From assembly GCA_910574455.1 (NCBI GenBank), contig CAJSYZ010000011.1, forward strand, positions 3,828,941 to 3,892,940: DNA of 64,000 nucleotides, written 5' to 3'. Below the pieces are notes generated by a model that worked only from the letters and a program-made list of their open reading frames with translations, did no database searches and had not been told where the DNA came from. Below are positions 31,485-42,890 of the stretch, piece after piece. Source of the DNA: Trichaptum fuscoviolaceum. Its lineage: Eukaryota; Basidiomycota; Agaricomycetes; Hymenochaetales; Trichaptaceae. How positions within the stretch are numbered: the stretch's first letter is position 1; each line of letters opens with the position of its first letter. The position numbers and the translations under genes are program-made.

Positions 31485-31926
31485 AACACATTTGACTTTG
31501 TTTTCTTGTGGACAGCATAACGGATTTGTAATGTTATTTGTATGTATTGTAGATATAGAATGCGATTGTCCTGTATGGTTATTGATATGTTCATTGCTAT
31601 GTTTGCCTAAAGATGTGAAGCTTACTCGGTACCCGGAAAGCAGGTGAGTAACTGGGCATTCGCTCTCTCCGCTTTCGCTAATCATGTACTTTAGTCGCGT
31701 CAATGTGATAAGGATGAATGCGTTACGAGACGCTATAATGTGTTTCCGGCACATTCCGTCGTCACCGCTTACGATTATTCCTACCCAACAGGTCTTCTGG
31801 CGTTACCAGTCGTACTCCATTCAGCGTTACTCCGACCTCCGACGTATAAAGAAAGCGCCAGAATTTTTACATCACTGGCTAGCTTTCTCCCTATTTGCAT
31901 CTTTGACTGCCTTTCTCCTTCTCGCA
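31485..31926. other. Short intergenic region
   Basis: These 440 bp hold no supported gene. They contain the 3' end of the Spt5-like transcript and, from about 31750, the likely promoter of the next gene. A frame open through 31684-31926 continues into that gene but has no better start codon. Confidence 0.4.
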
Positions 31927-32930
31927 ATGGCTAGGAAATCCTCGTCTGTCAACCGTGGTCGCTCAACCATCGTCAAAAAACGTTCTAAATCCAAGTCGGA
32001 AGCTTGTCATGCCTATTTCTTCCCTAAAGAAGAGTTCGTCGTGGGGAAGAACGTTGATGGTCGCATGGCTCGCTCTTTGTTCGACCTCGCATTAAGTTTC
32101 AAAGACGAAATAATTCGTCACGGAAGGATGGATATTCGGCGTTGCTGCAACGGTCTCGTTTCGAAGCATAGGATTTTGATGGCGGTCAACTCCCGAAAGC
32201 CTCACAGCTTTGGGATGTTATTCAACATGGTATGCTTCGTGCTCATCGTTGTCAAGAGTTCACTAACGAAACACTCGATTTAAGTGCTACCGAAAGTCAA
32301 AGCCCTCGCCTCTTTCGTATCAAATTCCTCGACTTGATCACAATATTGTCATCCGCTCGTTTCTCGACGCGCCTGCGCATGAGCAACCTTTTGCGAACGT
32401 GACCAATCTCAACAAGAACAGGAAGGATCTCGCCAAGTTTCTGCGAGACGACGCGTTCGATGGCAGCGACCTGGACATTTCCGACAGTGATATCTCACTT
32501 GAGGACGACATGCAGGACAACGACGTTAGTTTATCGCTCGACAATAATCTGGAGTCAATCATGCAGACCCTTGGGCGGCTTCAGGATGACATCGGATCTG
32601 TCTTGAACAAGAAGGGCAAAGGGAAAGCGAAGGATGTCAAGCCTATACCTTCCAGGCTTTCAACGCCGGAGTCTTTCCCGTCCCAGTCTCAAATAATAGA
32701 GTGCGTAATTTACAGAAATCCACTCTGTCAGTGTTCTAATCTACTGAGATAGGGAAATTCGTACGAAGAAGAAACCAAGAACGACGTTCGTTTACGATGC
32801 CGCAGCAGAAATCAAGAGAGAAACTGGTCATGGTGCAGCTTCCTCGTCATCTCGTTCTTCGTCGTCCACTCACCCCTACCGACTTCGAGACAACGGCGTG
32901 ATCGACCTCATCAGTGACGACGATGAATAG
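31927..32930 (+). CDS. Unknown nuclear-type protein with C-terminal SUMO-interaction-like motif
   Basis: Three exons (31927-32229, 32285-32700, 32753-32930) with GT-AG introns give 298 residues without a break. The start ATG opens a basic N-terminus (MARKSSSVNRGRSTIVKKR). A middle segment is strongly acidic (DGSDLDISDSDISLEDDMQ) and the protein ends VIDLISDDDE, which matches the hydrophobic core plus acidic tail of SUMO-interacting motifs. No catalytic domain was recognised. A nuclear, SUMO-linked role is inference from the motif alone. It is tandem with the Spt5-like gene. Confidence 0.55.
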
Positions 32931-34038
32931 CTGACAAGGCACTCAAGCGAAGTTTCAGGGAATATCCGGAAGAAAGCGATTGGCGTCGCGCATAACATAA
33001 TTTCTTTTGAACAGTAGTTTAGACACCGTTAATAATTGCCTTTTATAGTGCTGGAATGCTTCTTCAACTTCTCAGCATCAAAGTCTAATCCTCCGCGCGT
33101 CCCGATGAAAACATTAGAGATCATTAAAAGAAGAATTCCTCAGTTACGTTACTTTCGTCTAAGTGCTGTATATTGAATTGTTCCTTATTCAGAATGAGGT
33201 GAATAGCCGCGTTACAGCGTCTCACTTGAGCCCGGAACATGATCCCGGAAGAAAAGGGTAGCGATAGACTTTTGCTGCATTCTATCATTCAAGCGAAGGA
33301 ACAGGTGCGCAAATTGCCGACTCCCCTCGTGTAAAACCCTGATGTTACATCCTTTGCGGCAGACACCAATGCATAATGACTAGTTTCTGAGGACGCATAC
33401 TGAGTGGTACATTTAGACACATTCGTGAATCATGGAGGCAGTGAAAGGGTTAACTATGGGTTTGGGACAGCAAGAAAGGCAATAGCCACGCATACTGCGA
33501 AGCTATGTAATACTGTGAAGGGGAGGAATACCAGATCGAATCTGTTTCTGACCCTTTCTTGTCTAGATGGACAGATGGACTGCACCTTTGGTAGCCGAGG
33601 TCACTCTTAGAAACTCCGCTGAATCACAGGAAAAAATAAAGCGACATCGTACGCGAGTGCCGGCTCGCAACGCCGACCACCGACGAATCGGGCGCATGAA
33701 GCGCGGCCACCAATTGTCAATTTTCGTGTTCCGTGCGCTGTCGAGCGACTTCCGCTGGTGTGCGATCTCAGGATTTTTGTTTTATCACCTCATTTTTTGC
33801 AGGCTCTTCTCTAGCGCTTCCGGTCATGCTGTCTCTTATCCGGCTGTCCGGCGCATGTCTGAAAAGAGGAGGAGACTTTCTAGCACTTTCCGATAGGGAT
33901 TGTGAATGTTTTGTGAAGCGGAGTTGGTTGTAGTCAAGTCAGCAGCGTCGCATCGTAAGTCGCGTCTTTCCCAAGCCACATTTTCTACTGTTTGTGCCAG
34001 CCCTCCATAGCAAACCAACACTTCATCCCCGTCAGCAA
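32931..34038. other. Intergenic region, nothing recognised
   Basis: About 1.1 kb without a supported gene, repeat family or RNA gene. Short frames at 33404-33900 have no domain signal. The last 150 bp are the probable promoter of the following gene. Confidence 0.45.
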
Positions 34039-36387
34039 ATGCCTACTAACAAAGGCTCTCGTAAACGCAATGTTCGTGCCTCAGGACAGGCGCGGAAACA
34101 GGCGCGGAAGGAAGCTCGACCGCAGAGCGATGAAAGCTCGATGATAGAAACCAGTAGGGGCGAGAAGACCGAAAAGAAGAGGGGAAGGAAGACGCTCTGG
34201 TTGGAAAACGAGTTGGTATTCCTGGAGGAGCAGTTGCCAGCTTACTGGGCAATCCCGAAAGGTAGCCGACGATCAGAGGAAATGCGCGCCTTCAAGGCGC
34301 GTGTTACACAAATGTACATCGATAAGTTCGAAGAGGTGCTAGGTGACAGAAGGGTGAGGCAGATGACTACGGTTTGTATTCATTGTGCGTTAGGATGTGT
34401 ATTGTGCTAATAGATGGACCGCAGAAAGTACCTGGGTTCTACGATTATCAAAACCGCGTACAGAAGCAAAAGAAGGAACGGGCAGAGAAACAGAAGGTAC
34501 CTTCAGTCCAGAACACGGCGGAGAAACACGATATCGATACGCTCAAGAAAAAGGCGTTGGGTGAGTCTACGTGTCTTTCCATGTTCTCGACGGCTTATAT
34601 CGAGTTATAGCCGCGATTTGCATGCTTGCTGGGGTTTCATGCAAGCCGACAAAAGTTTCAGCATACCAACTGTATGTTGAGCACGAGAGAGACCAGCTCA
34701 ACGCGACGGCGGGAACGATGATGCAAGACCAGAACATTGACCCCAAGCGAGCGGGTACGGTGCATATGAAGGTCCGTTCAGCAGGATTCAAAGGTCTTCC
34801 TGACGATGTACGGGAACGTTATATGGAACTCGCGGAAGACATCACGGATGAGAACCGAAAAGAATGGAATAGGTTATCAACAAAAGAGGAGATATTCCAG
34901 TTAGTTCTTGTCAGAATTTCTCACCGTGTGCATGTTTTGACGTATGACGATAAATACAGGAACCAGAAACTCCTGAAAGCAATTATAACCACCTTTTTCG
35001 GACTACTCACCGGTAATGGGCGTATGGGGATGGGTGATGCGATGTTTTTTGTTCAGTATTGCATCATGGGAGAAGATGGACCACTACACGGCAGGTACGT
35101 AGTCCCTTCGAATGTAATGTGATCGAGACTTACGTGTTATAGTCTGGATATAAGCAATGGGAAAGAGGGTTATACTCTGTCGGATGCATTCAAAAGACAG
35201 AAAATTGCTGCCTCGTGGTCCGACTTTGCAATAGAGCAGTTGTATGTTCGTGGTAAGATTTCATATCTTTTTTGCGTTAATGCATATGAACGGAACTGAC
35301 ATTTGAACTGTTCTTCAGATGACAATGAGGTTGACGAGACTGGGAATGAGGCCGAGATCGAGACCGAGACCGAAACCGAGACCGAGACCGAAACCGAAAC
35401 CGAAACCGAAACCGAAACCGAGAATGAGTACGAGTACGAACACGAGAATGACAATGAGTACGAATACGAGTATGAGAACGGATTCGAGTATGAGAACGGA
35501 TTCGAGTATGAGAACGGATTCGAGAACGAGAACGAGAACGAGAACGAGAACGAGAACGAGGATAGGGGTGGGTATGTGGAAGACGTTAATGGTGAAAATG
35601 AGGTTAGGGACAACGGCTCTTCGCATCAGTTTGACGACGACAATCGCATGGATATCGACAATCTGGACAGCAATTCATCCACTTTCGGGACCGGAGATAA
35701 TAATGAATGGGGAGGAATCGATGAAGTCGAATGGGGAGGTTTTGGAGAAAATGATGGTACTTCAATATGTTTTATAAATTCGCATCATTTATCTCCTGAC
35801 TAGAACGATACAGTATTGGACATTGAGCGCAGGAATGCATTCACGATCGAGGTTGCCAAGACAGCTTTAGCTGAACAGGCTCGTCAGACGAATGACCACG
35901 AGCAGTCTTCTGTGAATGATAACGTGCCTGCACTCCGGGAGGATATATCGTGCGTTCCTTCTATTCATACCTTCATCTTTAACCTTTTAAATTAGTCCTT
36001 CCAGAGAACTGGATTTTAATGGCGAATCGCGCGAAGTATCTGAAGGGAAAATCACTGAACTCCAAGTTGCTGAAGACGAACAGTCGAACACGAAGAAAGG
36101 TGTAGAAGCGCCGTCACGGTCTGCCTCACGGGTCATGACAAGGCAGCGTCAGAATGTATTGCCTGGTCCGAAGAGTCCTCGTCCTCAACGAACCAGAAGA
36201 CCTGCATTTTCTGCCCTTAAGAACTTTGAGGAGAAGTACGAAAGTGAGTAATGTGTTCATACACCAACAGCTTGATCTGGGCTCATTCCAGCGTAGTCGC
36301 TGCCAATTCGAAGGCATCTAACTCGAAGGCCTCTGGCTCGAAAAAGACGGGCGGGAAGAAAAGGGGAAGGAAGGCCGCTGCGAAGTA
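34039..36387 (+). CDS. Acidic repeat protein with AT-hook-like ends, unknown function
   Basis: The likely start is ATG 34039. The N-terminus is basic with EKKRGRKTLW, an AT-hook-like core, followed by a charged helical region. Later exons carry YQLYVEHERDQLN and FFGLLTGNGRMGMGDAMFFV, shared in style with other uncharacterised basidiomycete proteins (from memory, not searched). A long acidic low-complexity tract at 35340-35565 encodes TE, NE and ENGFEY repeats. The last exon ends KKTGGKKRGRKAAAK, a second AT-hook-like motif, at TAG 36385-36387. Introns are short and several acceptors are uncertain, so exon boundaries are approximate. DNA binding is inference from the two motifs. Confidence 0.5.
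35340..35565 (+). repeat. Coding microsatellite tract (GARACC, GAGTAC and GAACGA units)
   Basis: Consecutive runs of GAGACC/GAAACC hexamers, GAGTACGAGTACGAA-type units, three near-copies of an 18-bp unit encoding ENGFEY, and a GAGAAC hexamer run. All keep the coding frame because units are multiples of three, giving an acidic tail. Confidence 0.9.
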
Positions 36388-37164
36388 GATCTATCATTAT
36401 GTGATTGCTCTCAAATAATCGATAACTTAGCAGTAATACGATAGTCTTCCTACTTTGTTATTGTGACCTGAAGGCTATTGAATCTTCATCTTGTCCTACA
36501 ATACTTTTGTGTGCATCGGAGTCATCATTTAATACAAAGGATTGCGAACTATTTCACTTATTCGGCCGATCAAAAAACAATGGTTTAGAGAAGTCGTACT
36601 CCTTGTAAACAACTTTGGTATACAGAAGAGCTTGTGCTCAACGGTGTTGCTGGCAAAACGGTGCAGCAACCAGAGGGCAAGGCGAAAGCGCACAAAGACC
36701 TGGCAAAGAACTTTATGGTTCGTCTCTTTCGGAATGCTCTACGTCGATGCTATATACTAACGTGGTTGTTTGAAGGCAAGCTTGGGCATAACAGGATTCT
36801 CTCATGCTGCCTCTTTCCAGTGTGGGCGAGTGGGTCACACCTTCAACACAAGACTTATCTTCTCTTCTCGATGACAAAGCTGTTGCTCTAAAGGTGATTC
36901 CGCGCTCATCACCGGTGAGCTTAGACCTCAAGACGTACAAATCTCAGCTTCGCCAGTAGATGCGAAGCAAACAGAAGAGCAGAAGGATGGCACAAGCGGC
37001 GCACTGTACTAGTATGTTAATTTTCTTGTCTAGTCAACAGTCAATCTCAAAAACGTTTAAAGTACCAGAAGCCTGGTCTACCTCCCTACGCTCGCATTGA
37101 AGAGGCTCTACACATACACGTGCGCCCGACAAAAATCGCCATTCAGGACATTGTGGTCAGCAGA

Positions 37165-37330
37165 ATTACATACTGTCTAGACCATGTTCTACGTGGGAGT
37201 ATCACATGTATTGTCTAGGCCATACTCTACGTGGGAGCATCAGGTGATCATTCTAGACTTACTCTACGTGAGAGCGTATCTAGACCATCTTCGGTGTGGG
37301 AACACCTCGTGCGAAAGCTTTACATTCGTG
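37165..37330. repeat. Short tandem repeats around TCTAGRCCAT...CTACGTGGGAG
   Basis: Four diverged units follow one another with a spacing of about 26-40 bp. Each starts near TCTAGACCAT (or TCTAGGCCAT, CTAGACTTA) and contains CTACGTGGGAG or a variant. The last unit is the most diverged. Meaning unknown. Confidence 0.65.
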
Positions 37331-37660
37331 GGTACATTACTCGGGATTCGGCTCCCTGCAGCTTACCGGTTCACCAGCGCCCATTCAGACGCCCGTTTGT
37401 ACAAGGGAAGGTCCGTCAAGGTAGTTCCTCGATCATAACTAATACTAAGCACGGACGTAGGAGCTAATCAAAATATTCACGTGAAGAATGTCGCTTCATA
37501 CTCTAAGCTTTTATCCGAGAGGAAACAGCTCGGGATCGGTCAAACGGAGTCGTATCATACCGAACCGAAATGATGAGCCTCTGACTTAGAAATAAACGAA
37601 CCGTTCAAGTATCCCATCCCTCGGCCAGTACCAGTCACAATTGACATGTGACACACTGTT

Positions 37661-38110
37661 GCTGGGATTCCTACAGATGCGTACTTTGCAGAAGGAGATT
37701 AAAGATGTACGTCGATTCGTCTCAGCTTTGCGAGAATGTTATTCACTAGACTTCCGTCAGAGGCGAGACATTCCTGCAAGCGCCTTCAGCGATTGAAGAA
37801 GAGGTCAATGAAGGATCTGGCGTTGAACACCTTCTACGAGACATCAAAGACTCGATGAGTCTTAACGGACGTTAGCGAACAGAGAGTCTACCGGAAAGGT
37901 TCACTATCGCTGGGATCCCTACAGATGCGTACTTTACAAGAGGTGATCAAAGATGTACGTCGATTTGTTCCAACTTTGCGAGCACGTTTTTACTCGATTT
38001 CAGGTTTGAAGCGAGACTCACAAGACATTCCTACTCATGCCATCAGCAATCGATTCGGTAGATGAAGAAACTGGCGTTGAACACCTTTTACGAGACATCA
38101 AAGACTATCT
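37661..38110. repeat. Diverged tandem duplication, unit about 248 bp
   Basis: The copies start at 37661 and 37909 with GCTGGGATYCCTACAGATGC. Both contain AAAGATGTACGTCGAT and end with TGGCGTTGAACACCTT then ACGAGACATCAAAGACT. The middle parts differ by indels. The first third reads as an amphipathic peptide (LQKEIKDVRRFVSALRE-like) in both, so an exon may have been duplicated, but I cannot assign a gene. Confidence 0.75.
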
Positions 38111-38289
38111 TATGTACTATAATACAGTAAGTTCTTCTGCGAACTTATATCTAACTGGTAACAAAACGATTACGAATGTAACAGCGAAATTCCGGTAGAG
38201 ACAGAAATCGCAAGGATGAAGACGGAAGACGATCTCACAGTAGAGGTACGGCGACGGGATGCGCGAGCGGCGGACAATAGTCCACTGAA

Positions 38290-39152
38290 CTAGTTATCGA
38301 AGGCATCGCCGAGCCCGGCTGTACCTTCCTCCATTTCGGCCAGACTTTCATAGATCTGCGAGGATCCTTGTCCTTCATGTCTCAAATCGAAATTGCGAAA
38401 GCGCTCTTCCGTTCGAGCCATCCAGATGTTCTGAGCCGCCTGGGTTTTCATGACCTTCTCAACTAGCCCTCTGACGCCCTCAACTTCTCCGTGTACGCTC
38501 CTAACGATGTCGGCGACGCCTCGGATTTCAGATCGGGTTTGGAGGGACTTTTTTTGTCTCATATCAGTAGAATTCGTGAAGTAAAATCAATGAACACACT
38601 GTGAATCGACGAGTGAGGACGTCGAACTTCGTTCGTTTCGCGTTCATACCATCCTCGAGTTCAGAGTGTTTAACTACACTCACAACCTTCCAAGTATGTA
38701 TGACCTCCTCGAGCTCTCTAATCAGTCGACGTAGATCACTAAATATGCGAGGGGTCAAAAAAAGTTTGCAATCTCAAATGATTGCAACGCACTCGCTCAA
38801 GTCTTTGGAAGTATCCCTGAAACAGAGGGGTACATCCAGTTCTTCGATCGCCGTCTCCAAGTCCATCGCTCGCGCACACAAATCCCGAGCGCTGTCCTTC
38901 AAGTCCTGTGCGTCCTTTGAACTTAAGGTCAGAATTTGTTCTATCCGTACTGCATTGTTTGCTTACGGTGAATCGATCCTTCACCCTTGCGTACATCTGC
39001 TTCAACCAATTTAGCCCCGGAATCTCTCCGAGGCTGTCGAGGGCGAGGATCCCCACAAGTTCTATCAAGAACCCACGATCCTCGTTCGCGCGTCCGCGAC
39101 CGTCGTCGTGCGTGTGGCCTTGACTTTCTTCCTCTTCAGGACGTCCGGGCAT
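38290..39152 (-). CDS. Small helical protein resembling fungal NLR/MLKL-type N-terminal bundles
   Basis: From ATG 39152 the first exon encodes an acidic leader, then LVGILALDSLGEIPGLNWLKQMYARVKDRFT. This resembles the start of four-helix-bundle adaptor domains found at the N-terminus of many agaricomycete NLR-like proteins and, distantly, of MLKL. Later pieces (DSARDLCARAMDLETAIEEL, IFSDLRRLIRELEEVIHTW and a helical C-terminus) fit the remaining helices. It stops at 38290 without a nucleotide-binding or repeat domain. Introns are at about 38965-38920 and near 38690-38640; phases are uncertain. A signalling or cell-death role is only a hypothesis. Confidence 0.4.
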
Positions 39153-39649
39153 TTTTCGAATGCGAAAAAAAAAATTGTAAAGGTGAGAGTGTCAAGATCT
39201 CGAGATCTGACAAGCGAGTGTGGACAAGAGGGGACACGCAACGCCCACATACGCTTGGTGGCGACGCACTGCTTGTGCGCGGTAAATTCCGCGGGAAGGC
39301 GTCGAGAAAGCGGTCATTGCATCAAAGAAGCAGGTATGTTCTAGATGCGGACAGCCTCAGGAATTCTTATGTTTTTCTTTCTTAATTTCTACGTAGCTAA
39401 GCATTTAAGCAACAATTTTACAAATTACGCATATGCTGTTTAAATAGAGCGCGGATCATTTGGTAGTTTATTTTTCAAATTCCCGCTACCCAGGGTAGCT
39501 GGGTACCCTATGGCGTATGCAGCCGTATCCAGAGGTCACGTTTTTCTGCTTTATAGGGTCCTTGGCTATATATGTCAACTTTGCTCACATGATAATGACA
39601 AATATGTATGAGCTACTTGTGAATGTATTGTCTCGGGAAGTCCCGAGAC
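39153..39649. other. Short gene-free stretch
   Basis: These 500 bp separate the minus-strand helical gene from the CSE1-like remnant. They include an A-rich run near 39166 and a small hairpin around 39488-39510 (GCTACCC ... GGGTAGC). The left part should be the promoter of the helical gene. Confidence 0.4.
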
Positions 39650-42198
39650 TCCGCAAGACGCGTTTCCCAAGACTGTTCGGCGCGACTGGCAGCCAGCGTC
39701 TACCTCAAGAACACGAGCAACGGCGATCTGAGGACGAGGACTAGCCTTTGGTGCATTTGTCGGACTGGTCAATTGGAGTCTTCGCTTCCTCAGCTCGGTC
39801 ATCCGATCATGAAACTACAAGGCGACGTTTGTGGAAAGGGTGATGATTTGATTATAGGCGTAGTTGTCCCCAATGTTACATTACGAGGTGCTCGAACATT
39901 TTCTTCCATCACGTTCATATTTACTGATACTGCCATGTTCCGCAGAGCACGAAGCGGAGCAATTGAGGACGATCCTTTGGAGTATGCCCGAGTCGACCTT
40001 TCTTTCGCGGTGTCCTCTTTGTCCATAGGCGTACTGACTGCTGGGGGCACCTCGCGGCGTCGAGGCACGGCTGATGTCCTCCATGCGCTCGTTTCCTCAG
40101 TTCTCGAGGCTGAGACGACTGAAGTCGTCTTGACGTTGACAAGGAACGAACTGAAGGAGTACATCAGGAAGAAGGAAGACGAAGACAGTTAGAAGAGGAA
40201 GGATTGGAGTGTGTACCTGCTCACAGCGGTGGCAACGGTTGGTGCAACCGCTCAGGTGAGTGAAGCAGTTTATTCAGACGGAATGGTGAATAACATTGGC
40301 GATCATTAGCAATGTGTCACAAGCACGAATGCTCTTATAGATGTCGTCCAGTTCCTAACAGCACGTGTACGAGGACCTACAGGCCGACGAAAATTCCGTG
40401 CATCCAATTCTCCAGGTTGACGCGATTCGCTTTTTGTATTCATTCCGAATTCAGGTGCGTATCTGCCTTCCATGCAAGATGAGCGCTAATCAACTATGTA
40501 GCTCACAAAAGAGCAACTCCTCTCCGTCCTTCCTCTTCTCGTTCGGCATCTACGCTCACCAAACTACGTATGCTATACGTATGCAGCGACGACCATTGAA
40601 CGTATATTGTTCATCAAGCGCGGCTCATCATTACTGTGCGTAAATCGCTTGTTTAAGGCGAATATCTTCTGACAATTTCAGCAGCTTCAACCAGGAAGAC
40701 ATTCGGGAGCTTGCACCTGGAATCATCATCACATTACTCTCAAAGATCGACGCGGGCGGGACACCGGAAAATATTGCTGAAAACGACTATCTGATAAAAT
40801 GTAAGCTGACAACCTTCTCGAGAGTAGTCTCTTATTAATCCTCTCTGTGCCATTCTTAGGTATCATGCGTGTTATTCTGACCGCACGGGCGACGATAGCC
40901 TCGGAGCACGAACGACTACTTCATCGTCTTGTCGCCATCCTCGCTGCGATCTGCAAGAACCCGAGCAATCCTAACTTCGATCAATATATCTTTGAGAGCA
41001 TTTCTGCTTTGATCAGGTGAGGATCTCGAAATGTGAAACATGCAGCACATTCTGATTGTCGTCAAATACACAGGTGTACCGTCGGTTCATCCCGTCAAAC
41101 ATTGGCAACGTTTGAACATGCTCTATTTGGTCCATTCACAATCGTTTTGCAGCAGGGCATCGATCGTAAGCAGCCTTCTTTACAAGCATCTATACCATGT
41201 AACCCATCATCTGTGCAGAATTCATTCCATCATCTTCCAAATCCTCTCGCAGATGCTCGAGCTCCACGACGGCGACGTACCTCCCGACTACTGCTCCATC
41301 CTCCCTTTCCTCCTCCAGCCCGCTTCCTGGGCACAAAAAGGCTCTATACCCGCCCTCGTTCGTCTCTTGCGCGCCTTCCTTGCCCGAGACACCGTGCAGA
41401 TGGCGCAGACGGGCCAGTTCACGGCCATCCTGACTGTCGTGCAGCAGAAACTCATCCCATCGCGTGTCAATGATGCGTGGGGCTTCGAGCTGCTGCAGAG
41501 CGTCATGCGGTACATGCCGAGCGCGACTTTGAAGCTATTGATGAAGAGTGTAGTGAAGATGCTGTTAACACGGCTGCAGACGGCGCGGACGGACGCGTAC
41601 GTCTATGCGCTGGTCTACTTCTTTGCATTCATCATGGCGGTCCCCATGGACGGTGTTGGCCCCGATTTCCTGATCAGCTCAGTGGAGGAGGTACAACCTC
41701 AGTGAGTTACTTTCTACCTGTTGCGGCTACTTACCACGACCGTAATAGACTTCGGTCGCAACTGTTGGCCAACGTGGTGTTACCGCAGATTCCTAAAATG
41801 CTGCCGAAGGACAGAAAGCTGGTCATCGTGGGCGTCTCGCGGATGCTTACACAGAGCTCGCTGATGCTGTCGGAGCTGTTAGTAAGGCAATGGTGAGTCT
41901 AGCTTTCGAATCTTCTTAACTACGACGTACTCATTGCAACCCCAGACCGGCGGCGACCACGGATCTCATCAAGCTCTTCAGCGCATCCACGCACCTGAAG
42001 TCGGCGCAGCAGACCGTGCTGGAGGACCCAGACGAGGCGCTCCGCGCGCTTGACTTCGAGGAACAAGGTATCGGCTACCAGGCAGTGTAACTGGTAGCTT
42101 GCGGCTTCCGAGACGATCTCGGAGGACACGGTTGCATACATCGGCGCGGACGTGCGGTCGTATGTCGATCGAGCGCTTCGAAGAGCGGCCCGTGCGTG
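39650..42198 (+). pseudogene. CSE1: Decayed CSE1 (exportin-2 / importin-alpha re-exporter) copy
   Basis: CSE1 exports importin-alpha from the nucleus using a HEAT-repeat solenoid. Recognisable parts in order: RLAASVYLKN (39680), a jump to VVVPNVTLR (39870), DDPLEYARVDL (39970), DWSVYLLTAVATVGATAQ (40200), SISALIR (41010), a long block with SWAQKGSIPALVRLLRAFLAR (41330) and VNDAWGFELLQSVMRYMP (41470). The C-terminus (SEDTVAYIGADVRSYVDRAL) ends at 42198. Most of the N-terminal half is missing between 39720 and 39850. Damage includes a frameshift at about 39962, a stop at 40190-40192 where the family has W, and a stop plus frameshift at 42088-42100. Introns are retained, so it arose by DNA duplication. 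Confidence 0.85.
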
Positions 42199-42604
42199 AA
42201 GTCGTTTCTTGGCATGGCAGACCCGGCCGCTGTCGTGCCTCAGAGTTAGCAGAGTCGGGGTATATGATTTAGGTTGTGGAGATGGAATGAAGCTGTTTCT
42301 GCAGAAGCATGTAATGAAGACTCTGGCTCGGGATGCATCATTGAATGTACTTAGCTAGCAACATGTCTTGAGAGAATCATTATTTCACATGTATAGGAAT
42401 TCAATTATATTGCTTCTAATGAAATTACTCAACACCTGGGTAGCGGGCTCTACTGCGCACCCACAGTGTTCGCAATTATTTCCAAAAGAGTGATGTGTTC
42501 GGAGATTTCCGGATTTCTTTCCGAAACATTGAATCATGCTCATTATTAATAAGCTACTGCAGCGAGGAAGGGCTATATAATAGATAGTTTATTACAATCA
42601 TAAG
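42199..42604. other. Gene-free stretch before SINE copy 2
   Basis: No gene was found here on either strand. I specifically looked for the missing last exon of the neighbouring proteasome gene on the minus strand and did not find it. Confidence 0.5.
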
Positions 42605-42890
42605 CACAGATGGTGTAGTGGTGGTGAGTGTCGGTGTCCATTCTAACTCAGCGTGCTGAGTTCGAGGTTCGAGTCCTGCCCGTGTTCTGCTCTTTTATTT
42701 AAATTTCCAAATTTGGGTTTGATTACGTACCTTTATTCACGACTTTTGAAGACAATCTAGCATCTATTTGTCTTGAAAACTTTGAATTGTCTCGAAAACT
42801 TTGAATTGTCTTGAAAACTTTGAATTATTTCGAAGACTTTGGAATTGTCTTCAATAGCACTAATAGTGGTGTTGAAAACAATTCAGATCC
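42605..42890 (+). mobile_element. tRNA-derived SINE, copy 2
   Basis: The A-box-like TGGTGTAGTG (42611-42620) and a perfect B box GGTTCGAGTCC (42666-42676) form the head. An AT-rich middle, four GAATTGTCTTGAAAACTTT-type units (42765-42840) and the end CACTAATAGTGGTGTTG ... ATCCATTG follow. The end is nearly identical to the copy at 5365-5690. The T-arm does not pair, so it is not a functional tRNA. It ends inside the 3' end of the proteasome reading frame. Confidence 0.8.

Larger units (their letters stand above)
36388..38289. other. Gene-poor region with tandem duplications
   Basis: No gene is supported across 1.9 kb. Short exon-like pieces occur (for example a basic segment near 36660-36770), but none join into a convincing gene. 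The right half contains the two tandem repeat arrays listed separately. Confidence 0.45.

Noticed and set aside
35170..35626. Antisense Ser/Phe- or Leu/Val-rich proteins
   Set aside because: These frames are reflections of the acidic coding microsatellite on the plus strand.
42605..42690. Functional tRNA gene
   Set aside because: A and B boxes are good, but the T-arm and acceptor stem do not pair, and the block continues into a tail shared with another locus, so it is the head of a SINE.
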